Of a stretch of 64,000 nt of DNA, positions 21,198-32,588 are shown piece after piece. Source of the stretch: Melampsora larici-populina 98AG31 (lineage: Eukaryota; Basidiomycota; Pucciniomycetes; Pucciniales; Melampsoraceae); assembly GCF_000204055.1 (NCBI RefSeq), contig NW_006768792.1, positions 62,001-126,000 on the forward strand, read 5' to 3'. The stretch's first letter is position 1. Every line of letters begins with the position of its first letter. Both the position numbers and the translations under genes were made by a program. The notes under the pieces are model-generated. The model saw only the letters and a program-made list of their open reading frames with translations. It ran no database searches and was not told the origin of the DNA.

Positions 21198-21218
21198 TAA
21201 CAAGTTACCAACTCCTAG
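21198..21218. repeat. Ngaro terminal repeat box A, 5' copy, last part
   Basis: Completes the box A copy interrupted at 18371. It ends CTCCTAG exactly like 8311-8317 and marks the 5' border of the retrotransposon. Confidence 0.85.
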
Positions 21219-21690
21219 TCTTTTGATTTGGAGATGCAGCTTGGGGTAAGAGAAATTCATCATGCATGATCCTCTTGGATTTTGTGTGAGATTTCCACTT
21301 GGAAGGAATCAGCTCGGATCGGGCGTACCCGGTTCCAAGTCGAGTCGGACACCACAGGTCGTGCTGAGCTGAACTCCAATGTTTTACCCCTGCTGTTTCG
21401 TGGCCAGATCTTGAACCAATTACTCGATCTCCCGATTTGAAGGAAATGCTAAACGTGAAGGTTGCTCCTAGCAAAACCATATCAAGTGCAAGTACTTTTA
21501 CCGACGAAGTTGGTTTAACACGTTCAATTGCGATACAACCTTTCTAGGCTTTAAAAGGGTTGAACAGAGCTTTTGGTAGAGTGATACAATAGGTTGGACA
21601 AATTTAGGAAAACGATAGGAAAGCTGCAAGACTTGAACGGGTTGAGATGGGAATTTTAGCCAAGGCTCATTTATGGCTTGTTGCATCGAT
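21219..21690 (-). pseudogene. possible host gene interrupted by the Ngaro insertion
   Basis: On the minus strand a frame is open from about 21547 to the Ngaro border at 21219. If the left flank (7606 downward) is joined directly, the frame stays open through TMKSLALTRWLQSR to a GT-AG pair and a stop near 7492. A second open segment (21686-21500, starting MQQAINEPW) may be an upstream exon. The product is not recognised. It would be divergent from, and overlap the 5' end of, the ABHD12-like gene. An alternative is that the open frame is chance; the evidence is only continuity across the insertion. Confidence 0.3.
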
Positions 21691-23697
21691 TGGTGAGTGT
21701 CTGATTCGAGTACTAAATATCATCTTTAAGCAAGTGAGAGTTGTAGAGAAACTCATAGCGTGTGTATTGCGTACCTCTCAGTCTTCTACTTAGGCTTTTT
21801 AGCATTGTTGACGATCCCTTACGTTCAAAGAGGGTCAGCTAGTGGTACATTCACTTGGACTTCATGTGCTTTGAATAAACCGAATTTGATCTTTAACATC
21901 ATCTCCTTGCAGTTTGATTTTCCTACACTGGGTTCGACTTCCCGTACAGGTGATTGCATACACTCTGATCATATTTCTCACATTCTTACCATACGATTTC
22001 CTTTGTCAAGGCCGACTTTAGTCAACCTGAACGATACGGGCTCGCACCGGGACAAGTAAGGAACTTATACCTCACCACGCCAGATGGTGCTACCATAGGT
22101 GAGCATTTTCATGCCATATCTAAAGCCCTTTTGCGAGGGCATGCGTTGCACAGATTACTTAAACACAGCCTTGTCTGCTACTATATCTAGGGGTCTGGCA
22201 CGCCCTGCCAGATTTTGTTTATGAACGCCATCTGCGAAGCGGTACACCAGGATCAGAGCAGCCACTAAGTTTACACGCGAGTGAAATCACGGAAGAAACC
22301 TTTAAGCAGGCATTAAGGTGAGCATCAACCCAGCTCCTACTCCGTACTCATCATCAAGTTGTCACATGGGCTGACATGAAGTACTCTGGACGACTTGAAA
22401 AACAATAGGACACATAAGACCGTACTTTACTCCCACGGTAACGCAGCTTCACGTGCAAAGGGATTTCGTGCTGCTATGGTCAGAGGCTTCACGCGTCCAA
22501 GAGGTCTTGAAGGATGTGAAGAGGGAATGAACTTTGTGTCCTATGACTACCGGTTAGTTCGTCTGACATTATGTATCACCGTCCTTGATATCTTGATTAG
22601 CCCTCGTATTCGAATCAGTACAGCTACTGATCAAATCTTTTCAATCAGTGGTTTTGCAGATTCTTCCTCTGCCAAACAATTCCCACCCAGTGAATCAGGT
22701 TTGATCACAGATGCGCAAACGGTTTGGAACTGGTTAATCAAACAAGGTGGTAAACCCGATCAGATTGGTGTAGTAGGACATAGTCTTGGTACAGCTGTTA
22801 CTATGGGACTGGCTCATCGTTTAGACGCAAATCAGTTGCCGGGACCTCGGGCCATCAGTCTTATTGCTCCATTCACTAGCCTGCCTGAATTACTTAGTGA
22901 GTTTGACTATTGCTAATATCCTGCCAAACAATCTATACATGTATTTGATACCGACAAGATCCATGTGGCTGGTTCATTTAATTCTTTGCCCCAAATCTAA
23001 CATGACTTGATAACAACTTGAATGATAGAAACTTACGTACTTTTCAAGGTGTTTCCAATCCTACAACCTTTCTCTTACTTCCCTCAACTTCAAGGTGAGT
23101 TTGGAAGTCCTTCTCGGTATTTTATGGCTGTTGTAACATAGTCAATAGCCTCAGACTTGTAGGTTTCACAAGAACTGATGATCATCTTCCCGAAATGTTA
23201 GATCAAGTGATACGTACCACTCTCAAAACGCATTTCGATACCAAAGCCCGTCTTTCTGAGCTCAAATCAGAAAACACCACCATACTACTCATACACGCTA
23301 AAGTAAGTCAAGTCTCATTTAAATCTCTCACTTTCACCCAACACACTTAATTCAAGAGCCAGATTGAAGTGAAGAATCAAATTGATTACAATCCTTCGGA
23401 TATACTGATACGACTTTCTCATGTAAACAGGACGACTTAGACATTCCAAACTCTCATTCTCACGCACTTTTCACAACTCTTCAAGAACAAAGTGATGAAT
23501 CGAATGACCAATCAATCAAGACAAACATCAAGATGAATCGTTTGAGTAATTACGGTACTCTTCATTCCTTACATGTTTCTTCGGTTAGCCCTAGACCTCG
23601 TATCCTTTACCTAGAAGCTGAACGCGGGGGTCATAATCAAGTTGGCCAGTCTGAGACATCACTTAGATCAGTTGCTCAACTGGTTTGTAGAGCTTGA
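21673..23697 (+). CDS. ABHD12-like alpha/beta hydrolase, 9-exon model
   Basis: Membrane-anchored serine hydrolase like ABHD12 (lysophospholipid/monoacylglycerol lipase). Exons are 21673-21692, 21741-21833, 21913-21943, 22011-22098, 22191-22317, 22409-22552, 22649-22896, 23029-23094, 23163-23302 and 23431-23697, giving 407 aa. A hydrophobic segment at about residues 15-33 is the likely membrane anchor, followed by ERYGLAPG, typical of the family. The oxyanion loop is YSHGNA (about 127-132), the nucleophile Ser213 lies in GHSLG, the acid is among DDLDIP (320-325), and His387 lies in GGHNQVG. The first 20-bp exon and its 48-bp intron are the weakest part; the start could differ. From 21741 onward the model is well supported. 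Confidence 0.87.
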
Positions 23698-24419
23698 TGA
23701 ACCATCAGTTACAACTTTGTATGTAGATGTGAATCTTTCCCTTTGCCAAATTTGTTTTAAAGAACTTATGAAAGTGATGGGAAATGAAATTTCTGCTATG
23801 AACTACCAAATGGATAATTCTAATGTTCACCAGAGCAGCTTAGTTTCTGATATATGGACACAGATTATTCCGAGCTTGAAAATGTTGTGAAGTGACTGAT
23901 CTTTTGATCAAATCAGAAAACCTAGTGAAATCCAATTGTGTGATTCACCAATATGTATGTTTGTACATACTATTGAGTGTCATAAGCTTCCATTATCCTT
24001 CTCCACTAGTTCCGGTATGTTCTTTTTTTTGAAATAAATCTACCAATTCTCGGCCATCGCTTGCTACGTATAAACCCCGGCACGATGGGACTTAGTTAAG
24101 TTTGCCAATTCCCTGGTAGATAATGGCACTGGCAGTATGTGACGATCTGGTATATGAAAGGCACAATGTATGTGTCTATGTACTTTCATTGCAAGTCTTT
24201 CAACAATAATGATTCTGACTGTAAAGGCATTTTGAAAGTAGCCCACAGAGAAGGGATTAAGCATTGTGATGGATGATGGTTTACAAGGGAAACACAAGTA
24301 GAAGTTGATGAAATTGTGGTGAGATGAAGAAAACAAGATGAAATTAGGTGACCAGGGCCTATAGAAACACTTTAGGATAGTCAATCACCATGAATGGATG
24401 GTACAAGAGATCAGCAAGG
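23698..24419. other. intergenic, transposon-end motif
   Basis: Between convergent genes. It contains GGGACTTAGTTAAGTTTG at 24087-24104, identical to the terminal repeat of the 1232-bp element at 32589-33820, so it is probably a remnant end of that family. No supported gene. Confidence 0.45.
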
Positions 24420-25895
24420 TCAGGGCATCTTTCCAGATTTGATCACTCCACAGGATATTGATCCTAATCTTGGATGGTCCACTTGAGTAAAGAATGCATG
24501 AAGTGCATGATCTTCAATTGAAGTATAATTACAGAATTCATGAAGAAATTTCAAATATGATTCCAATATGGCCTCAAGGTTGGGATTTGTTTGATTTAAA
24601 GATTTGACCCTGGCCTCTAAGCAATCAAGCAAGTGTATCACTGAATCTCCTTCTGAAACTAATATCTTATCAATTTCTGGCCACCAATTGATCTCTTTCT
24701 GCATTATTCCAAACAGATTCATTCCTGTGGATTTTAGAGTAATTTTCATCAACAAATATGTAGAAAGAAAGGCCTACAGATGACTTACTAGGTGTCCAGA
24801 ACTGCAGTAGTTTTGTCTGCAAATCAAGAGACCAAGTTTCCCTCTTGTTCATATAGTCTTGGAACTGTATGATAACTCTTGTGCTCTCATCTTGGTCTCT
24901 AAGGTGCATAACAAGGGCAAATCATAAACTTAGCATGCTCAAATTTAGAAAATAGGGAATGAGAGACTGACACATCAAAATCCACATTTCCAGTGCGCAA
25001 TTCAATGATTTTATAGGTGTACAGTTTCAAGAGGTTGTCCACACTCCATTTCTCACCTAAATCCTTGATGTGATTAGGTATGGAAGTTTTGCAAAATTTG
25101 GATAGTGAAGCTTTGATGTGTTCTAAAGATTTTAACTGTTGAGTCTCTTTTAGAAAGGTTAAGAGAATGTAAAAGCATATTTTGTAACTTGCAGTTTTTT
25201 CCAGAGTGTTAATACCTGATTTAGGCAACATAAACTCATTCAGATATCCAGTTAGGCATGTTACCCTTTCAAGAACGATATCTGGGTTAAATTTACTCTT
25301 GAGTTTGACTAGAAAATCTTTTGCTTTGTCTTCATATGTGTCTGCAAGATAATCAAGCATCAAAGAAGATGGGAGTGATGCTTGGTCAGTGACTGATCAA
25401 TCAACGTAAGATAGTACAGTCATCTTTTCATACTCTTTTTCTTTTTGTGTACTGAATTTTCATTTTTGAAGGCCTCTTTCAATGCTTTCTTTGATATCTG
25501 TGATGGTTGTTTGATTACTAGAGTTTGAATCCGTAAAATAAATATTAAGCCAACTAAAATGATCAAATTTAATAGACATGACAAATTCTAGCAGAAGTGC
25601 CCTACTTTTATGATTTGCCTTTTGTGTTGTAGCTTTAGCTTTTAACTTTGTTTTTGCACGGGTAGAAGGTACATTTGTCAAAATATTTGAACTCTTTGTT
25701 GTTGGCTCCATAGCTCCCATTTGTGTTTCCAGCAATGGTAGATTGAACAGGTCTGTGATTATAGGAAAACAATGATGAAAATGAACAAAATTGTTCTAGA
25801 TCTCTGTAGAGATGAAATCATCGTGACATCTTTGAGCTGTCTGTTTTCAATAATAGAGCTATTGAAATACCTTGAAAAGCGATCTCCATATCCAT
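24420..25895 (-). CDS. uncharacterised 361-aa protein, 5 exons
   Basis: The model has exons on the minus strand at 25895-25871, 25752-25519, 25341-24930, 24898-24789 and 24724-24420; 1086 nt with consistent phases. The product starts MDMEIAFQ. It has a Lys/Thr-rich basic stretch (about 30-55), then a mostly helical, Leu/Lys-rich body without membrane segments or a signal peptide. Tryptophans cluster at about 220-285 (including NWWPEID). I do not recognise the family; it may be lineage-specific to rusts. Donor sites are acceptable (GTATTT, GTAATC, GTTTAT, GTAAGT). Long AT-rich flanks isolate it from its neighbours. It could be a transposon-associated gene, but no terminal repeats were found around it. 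Confidence 0.6.
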
Positions 25896-26611
25896 GTTAT
25901 CAAATGTAAATGATTGATTGCAAACTGAGTTGTGCAGCTTGAGACACAGGATGAAGATGCACCAAATTGAAATATTCCACCAAGGATATGTCATCTTTGA
26001 GGTCTTCTAGACTTGAGTTATAAAGATTAGTTTAAAATGAGATTGGTTGTTTTAGCTCTGGGAGCTTGAAGTGTGAACATGGATCGACACAACCACTATT
26101 CATACATATATGGGTCAGCAGTGAGACAAGGGTTCCATCTCGCGCCGCAATAGAGCCGATGGACTTAGTTAAGTTAGGGTTCCATCCTAGAATATGTAAC
26201 TACATCTATGTATCATATCTACAGCAGAGGTCATAATGATGGCACGATGTCACTTCTAAGTTCTCAGCAATGAGTTTCAAAACACGGTCTCACATGTTTC
26301 AATTTCAGCAAGGACCACACCAGTCATGAATGCAAATGTGAGATGAAGACAATAACTTGGAAGGGCTCTTTTTCTCATTTTATATAGTTCTTGTCCAATT
26401 GATGATACTGGATGGTGTATGTCTTGGAGACAATAATCTATGAAAACTATATGTCAAAAAGTAGTTACTATAGTGTTGAGAAGAAGAAAGATAATCAAAA
26501 TATTAACTGTGTGGTATGTAATACTAAAAACCTACCATGAAAACTGATGAACTCCAAAATTGACTGGAGTTCATTACATACCCTAAAGATCAAATCAAAC
26601 AGCAGCACATT
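25896..26611. other. intergenic
   Basis: AT-rich sequence without a supported gene. 26160-26175 again carries GGACTTAGTTAAGTT, the terminal motif of the element family seen at 32589-33820. Confidence 0.4.
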
Positions 26612-27076
26612 GTGATACCTCCGGACGCATCAGGGAGAGACTTCAGGTCTCAATACATGTACGAGGGAATCCTCATGCAGGAAGATCTCGACTCCGAGGT
26701 GCGCCGGTGCCACATCCGGACTCGTGCAAGCGTTTGTGGCGAAGATGCTAAGGAGCTTGTTGAAACCTATTTTTCTCGACTAGTAAAGTCATGTGGCAAT
26801 GATGTGGTACATACAATTTCAATTGGCATTTTTGCTTTTGCAGAGATTTGAATAGGGACAATCACGTCTATGTGTCAACAAACAAACTCATCCACCAGAC
26901 TGACTGACCTCGAATCCGATGCATCGCGAGTTTCGCTTGGCCCTGTATCAGTTTCCTTGGAGATTGTGAACACACAAGTTGCATATTATACAGCGTCATA
27001 TCTAAAGATCCATCAAGCACCTAAACACCAGACCCATGTTACATACCTACATTTGACGAAAAATTGGCCGGTTTAA
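26612..27076 (+). pseudogene. possible gene remnant, unknown
   Basis: A GC-richer island in AT-rich surroundings with two short open stretches (26612-26851 and 26870-27076) that are not obviously joined. The first, with RRCHIRTRASVCGEDAK, looks protein-like in composition, but no family is recognised and no splice pair links the pieces convincingly. It is most likely a degraded coding fragment. Confidence 0.25.
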
Positions 27077-27383
27077 TTATAATAATTACGCGCAAATACA
27101 ACATAACATGACATCATTAGACGAAAAGCTATAGATAACTTTTCCAATAAAATAGTAAATATTTATGCAAGTACGAAACCACGGAGACAAGATGATGAAA
27201 TACAGTTTCTTTTACTTCCACACCCTCACATAAAGTACTCGATCAAGAGGGTACAAGGATGGTGGCTTAAGAAGGCTGATGAAAAGATGCTTAATCAAAA
27301 TGGTGTCAAGTATGAAACTGATCAGAAACTATAGTATATGCAAAGGTTGTAAAAAGACTGTGTGGTAGTTGAACGATTCCCAC

Positions 27384-30300
27384 TTAAGATATTAACCTGG
27401 CCCGGCGTCTCTTGAGCGGAGGAAGTGGGACTGCTTGGTTTTGCGATTGATCCGTATCAGTTGCCAAGTCAATGATCACTGCTCGTTGACCATGAAGAGA
27501 GTTTTCTTGTTCCTGCACGTCGCTGATTCCACTACCACGACCAGTGTTAGTAGCCTCTGGTCGTTGTTCGATACGTCGGTCAGTGGTCTTTTTGTTGACA
27601 CGAGCTGTGATGATATTTCGTTTGCTGATTGGATCATCCCATGTAACCTTCATACTTTCATCGTACTCTTCAAATTCGGGTTGCGCTTTACTCAGGGCCC
27701 GGTTAGCGAGAGCCAAGTCGGAAAGGGTACGATGAAGGCCTGTGTCGCTGCCCACTTGACTCTTTTGTAGTCGGCCACTTAGTGAGACATTTGCAGATGG
27801 ACCAGTACTGTTGGATCGCGAGTGATCAACTAGGCCTCTTTTTCGAGTGCGTCTATTCTCCTTCTCGTTTTTCATGGCGTCTGGCGTAGCATTTCGCTTT
27901 TGAAGAAGTTCAAGAAACCCGCCGATTTGGGTGTTGAAGCCTGGTTCTGCAGGTTGTAATGGCGAAGAGCTGGGAGGCAATTCACATAGATGCGATGTCG
28001 CTGTGACGTTGATCCCGTGAAAAAACTTGTCTGGGTCCAGTTGGTTTTCAAAATCTTCACTTTCTGCTTCAACTCCACTCTTTAAAACGTAGTCATTGTT
28101 CACAGATTGATGTTCAGCAAGGTGTTCACTCTCTGAAGAAAGCCCATTGATTGTTCGAGATGGATCGAGTACGGGTGATCTAAGTCTAAGATCATCATTT
28201 AGTTGGAAAAAGTCTTCGTCTTCCTGCAAGTCTGACTCAAGATCATGTCCAGTGGAGGAACTCGGCAAATTATCAGCGCACTTCTGAGAAGATAACGGAT
28301 ACCTTGTCGACCGCTCCGGCACGGGTGAAGTTGCATAGTCTAATGCCAGGCCGGCCTTGTACGTGTGTGGAAATGCGATTTCTTCGGCTCGGATTGTTTT
28401 GTTCTTGCACTGAACAATCCCAATACTTCAGAGGTTGACTAACACAGAAATGAAAGGCAACGCTCACCTCGGTTAACCAGCAAGGATGTACTATGAACAT
28501 GCCTTTGGCTTTTGCAACCTTGAATTCCTTAGATGCCTCATTGCTTCGCTCACCAATGTGAATCAGATGAGTTACAGTTTCGTCGAATCTCTCCACAACG
28601 CGCGCGCCAAGTTTGCGACAAGCTCCAACTGATTTAGAATGTCGATCAACCTGGGGAACAAAGCAAAATTAAGTCAGCCATAGGCCAGCCAAACCATGAT
28701 ATATGCGGACAGGATGCAACACATACGGATGCCTTTCTGGTCACATATATGACACAATCGATCAGAGGTTGCGGGAGTTGCAAAGGTAAAGGTACTTGGG
28801 ATTGACGTTCCAGAGCTGAAGGTAAAACTGCCGACATGGCGGGTATAACGATTGAACTAGCTGAAGTTATTCGTTCACCGCGCGCTAGGGTAAGCAGCCA
28901 ATCAAGATCGACAAACTCTTTCTCACTCCACGATTTTACTTTTTGCAAGCGCGCACTATTTTTGTCCGGGCCAACAAATATGTGAGTGACGTCGTGACGG
29001 TGCGGATAATCTATGAATTTCAGTTTCAAGGAATTCACAGCTCGTTTGAGAATTTGTAATTCGGGAGGATTGTAGCCGCATGCTGAAAAGACATGTTGCT
29101 CCGGGGACGGAATGGGATTTAAACGGATGGGTCTAGCCGCCCAGTTGTTATCTGGATCTACAAGCTGGCCTTCGAATAATGACTGTTCTACCCAGCTATG
29201 TGCAACAGGGTTGCATCCTGGGGGAATCCATGGCGGACTGGACAGAACGAAGATCAAAGGGCATTTAGCTGTGTGACACAAACAGAATGGTTGATTGAGA
29301 GGTGCTGACTTAATATGAGGGACAATGGTATAATCAGCCTGGGCATGATCACTGGTGACTATAGCTCCACAGTCAGTGACTGCTTCGGTGACCTGGCGAT
29401 GATGCGATGGAGTGCATCCTGCTATTGAGATAGTACAGTTGCGAAACAAGGTCGGGTGTGCCCAAGCGGTCTGGCCGCGGGCATCTTCGACGCGCTGAGA
29501 CGAAGTATGAGAAGTTGATTCGAATTTAGATGACCGAACGGAACTGAGTTTCTTGACCAAGGACTGTCGGTCAATACTTTTGGGTTGATCTAGCAGGTCG
29601 GTGAGACGTGAAGCGGCATTCACCACCTGGGAATTGGACGTCGCATCTTCCTTCCGATGCAGATCTCCAAAGTCGAACTCAGGTGGGTCCGGGCCGACAT
29701 CAGGACTGGCAGCTCGAGATGGTCTAGATTTGACGCGGTTGAAGGCTCTTGTGGCAGGGAGATCTTGTTCCGATATGATAGAAGCCAGTATCGCAGTTTG
29801 ACTTCCAGGTCTTGTCGCGGCCCTTTTGATGGCAACAGCCGGTTCCTCCGAACAAAACTCGCGCGTGAGAGCAGGCTTCTCTGAGTCGCCTTTAGAGGCT
29901 AAATTTGTGCCATGATTGAGATGCAAGCGAGATGGACGGGGTAAACCTTCTTTCATCAAGTAGAGCGTTTCCGAAAGACATCCACCACGTGCCGCACTAT
30001 CTTCGAGCCATTCTTGCCAAACAATTTTGATGGAAGCGTCGGTCTTACGAGCGGCTTGAACCTTGTCCAAGTTGAAAAGCGTGGAATCAACATCGGCCGA
30101 AGCTTCTGATGACGCCAAGACGATGAGGTGGGTGCAGTCGATGTCAAGATTCAACGATACTGACGCGCCGTTGTCTTCTGCCAGTTGAATAAAGTGGGTA
30201 CGAGGTGTGGAAGTGCTACCAGTGATCGAGAACTTGAGACTCTGGAATGGTTTCATGGCGTAGCGTTGGGTGATCTGGTTCGAGAAAATGTTTTCAAGAT

Positions 30301-30966
30301 GAGACAATTTGCGTGCAACCGTCAAGATGTGAAACTTATTTGACCTACATTCTTGAAATCGACGTTGTCACCCTCGGTGAAAGAAGAATAAAGAGCTTCA
30401 AGCCACATTGGCAGCATGATCTTGATGTTGTTGTCTATGGCGGCCTGACGCAGACAACTTGAGTTGATCAGAGCGGATACTAGAATCGAACTAGAGAGAA
30501 ATCATACATGGTATTTAGCACTTCCCGGTCTATCGCAAATCAAATGGGTAACATCCAGAGTCAAGGCTTTCGTCACAGTTGCCCCAAGTTTCTCTGCATA
30601 GTCTTTTGCTTGCGACTGAGATATGTGGGAATTCCATAGGAAGATGAGTCAATACACGAATTTTTGATCATGATGAGTCAAATTTACCTTGACCGGATCG
30701 AGAATACCGCTGAAACAGACAATGCAGCCGGCGAGCAAAGATTTTTCCCGACATAGTGATTCCCGAAATTCACTTTGATCCTCTTCATCGTCGTCCCCTT
30801 CAATAGCTAGGGGTGTATTGCATGTTTCTTTGCCTTTTCCTTTGCTTGGTTTAGTAGAGCGATGGGCTACTGAATTGAGGTCAGAGCGCGGAGCCGATGG
30901 GATGGGGACAGGCTTGAGTTTAGCATTAGGTACTTTGGTGCCGCCTCGTTTACTCCCGAAGCCCAT
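27384..30966 (-). CDS. Rad4/Dpb11/TopBP1-like multi-BRCT checkpoint protein, 6 exons
   Basis: Nuclear scaffold for replication initiation and DNA-damage checkpoint signalling that binds phosphorylated partners. Minus-strand exons are 30966-30688, 30615-30508, 30444-30349, 30274-28727, 28650-28468 and 28409-27384; 3240 nt, 1079 aa, all GT-AG. At least five BRCT repeats are visible by their start and Trp motifs: CIVCFSGIL...MWLEALY, LKFSITGS...WQEWLED, CTISIAGC...HSWVEQSL, HVFSACGYNPPE...DLDWLLTLARG, and IDCVIYVTRK...HPCWLTEC. The N-terminus is basic (SKRGGTK), as in S. pombe Rad4. The C-terminal ~310 residues are Ser/acid-rich and disordered and end in a basic PPLKRRRARLIS, a plausible nuclear localisation signal. 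Yeast Dpb11 has four BRCTs and animal TopBP1 more. Confidence 0.9.
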
Positions 30967-31280
30967 CGTTCGAGGTGGATATCTATAGGCACTGTTGTAC
31001 GTGAATTCAGATGATGATGATGATGAAAGTCGAGGTAAAGAGATGATCAGATGATTGGGAGCAACTTGTACTTTTGGTTACCGGCGCGTCGCGGGTCCTG
31101 AAATTGTGACCCAGTCCATGTATCCGATTTGGGAAGTGATAACACAACATTCAGGGCCAGACTGGACCCGACTTTTGAGCCTCTTCGGAAAATCAGGCGG
31201 ACATTATACATAGGACGTCGGCCCAGAATTTTGAACTCGAATCACTACAGTCGACTTTTTCGCGGTGACTGCGTAATCGT
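30967..31280. promoter_or_regulatory. upstream region of the BRCT gene
   Basis: Non-coding sequence between the BRCT gene start and a TIR element. A GATGAT run at 31011-31024 and a GC-rich stretch near 31080-31100 are seen. It is presumed to hold the promoter; no specific site can be assigned. Confidence 0.35.
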
Positions 31281-32043
31281 ACGGTGGCTCTAAAGCGCCA
31301 CTTGAGTCACTTTGTCAAAATTGACAAAAACAACAAAAATGACCTAAAACAAGCCCCGGTGAACAGGTGCCGACCCTGGACAATGTCCAGACCCGTGGCA
31401 ATCCTCAATTCATCGAGGTCTCAGTCCATCTTATCAGCACGTTATTTTGTTGATATTCATCACTTTTGTAAGGATTGAGAGATGAAAAGAAGAGGATAAT
31501 TTTTCAAGGATCTGACAATCTTGTTTAAATAAGTCGGACATTGTCAAAAATGCAGTGAATGTTCAATTTATCGGCGGACATCCAGCAAAATGTGTCTCAA
31601 TCCGTGATTCCAAGTAAGGTATGCTATGTATATGAGCTGAAAGAGATAAAGCACCCTCAATTTCTAGGAAGACCAGCTGTTTTCAAGAGAAATAGAAGGG
31701 AAATAGGAGGATCCCTACAATAAACTCGTCAAAGAAAATCGATCGATTCAATTAACTATATATGCGGTATTCCTACAAGGTTAGTTTTCATTAATCCTAT
31801 AGCATTATTGTCTTGATCTTGCAGTTCATCATGCTTCAACAACTTTAACTATTGTTTTCCTCAAGTACTCCGCTGAAGTCGATGATGAACATTCGGTGAT
31901 GAGAAGGCAAAGAAGAATCTGATGATTTGGCCGAGCAGGGTCGGCCAGGGTCGGCACCTGTTCGCCGGGGCTTGTTTTGGGTCATTTTTGTTGTTTTTGT
32001 CAATTTTGACAGAGTGACTCAAGTGGCGCTTTAGAGCCACCAT
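31281..32043. mobile_element. 763-bp TIR element with ~100-bp inverted ends
   Basis: The left 31281-31380 and right 31944-32043 ends are inverted copies with only a few differences (GGTGGCTCTAAAGCGCC near the tips). Flanks share GTAATCGT (31273-31280 and 32045-32052), an 8-bp duplication with one spare base on the right. The interior is AT-rich and non-coding. It belongs to a non-autonomous DNA transposon, probably hAT or Mutator; the exact tip is uncertain by a base. Confidence 0.75.
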
Positions 32044-32073
32044 AGTAATCGTGTTTGAATCTCTGTTGTCTTA

Positions 32074-32524
32074 CACCACGGGAATTAATCAGTTTGAACC
32101 CCGATTGAACCGAATTTCAGTGTCCGGGTTTGAAATTTCCTTGAATTGCAAATTTTGTTCACAATTCGTTTGCAATAGGTTGGCCAATTGCCCTTGAGCG
32201 GTACTCTGTTGGCCCCGCGGATGTATGTACAGCTACAACATACACCAACCACCCCATTTCCGACCATTGAGCCATCTTTCCTTTGTCATGCATCCTCAGT
32301 CTTGATGCTCTGCACATTGGTGAATCTGTGGTGACTGTTGTTGAAAGGCGTTGTTGTTGTATGATGTAGCTGTACATACAAGGGGCAAGGAGAGTACCGC
32401 TTGAGGGAATTTGGCAAACGTATTGCAAACAAGTTGTGAACAAAATTCACAATTTGAGGAAATTTCAAACCCGGACACCGAAATTTGGTTCAATCGGGGT
32501 TCGAACTAATTAATTCCCGCAGTG
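32074..32524. mobile_element. 451-bp palindromic MITE with TTA duplication (PIF/Harbinger-like)
   Basis: The two arms (about 150 bp each) are inverted copies: GGGAATTAAT near the tips, then GAACCCCGATTGAACC inside. Terminal bases are CAC...GTG, and TTA occurs on both sides (32071-32073 and 32525-32527). A 3-bp TWA target is typical of PIF/Harbinger. Non-coding; short frames inside are by-products. Confidence 0.7.
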
Positions 32525-32588
32525 TTACCTTGACCACCACAATCACCACATCAATACCTCAATAATCCCCTTTATTGCTCTCAGAGCT

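Larger units (their letters stand above)
7607..21218 (-). mobile_element. Ngaro-type tyrosine-recombinase retrotransposon, doubly interrupted
   Basis: DIRS-order element read on the minus strand: Gag (16636-18111), reverse transcriptase/RNase H (14561-16389), tyrosine recombinase (8740-9771). Its repeats are split direct repeats. Box A occurs at the 5' end (18174-18371 plus 21198-21218, interrupted) and again at 8101-8317. Box B occurs at 8318-8448 and 7607-7737. This A-ORFs-B-A-B layout is characteristic of Ngaro/PAT-like elements. Removing the hAT insertion (9815-14560 with its duplication) and the pogo-like insertion (18372-21197 with TA) leaves about 6.0 kb, a normal size. It integrates through recombination, so no large target duplication is expected. 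The recombinase is broken by one stop codon, so this copy is probably dead. Confidence 0.85.

Noticed and set aside
26612..27076. Intact gene
   Set aside because: Two short frames cannot be joined by a convincing intron and no start, domain or signal is recognisable; kept only as a possible remnant.
29601..29884. Plus-strand frames opposite the BRCT gene
   Set aside because: Antisense shadows of exon 4 with no independent support.
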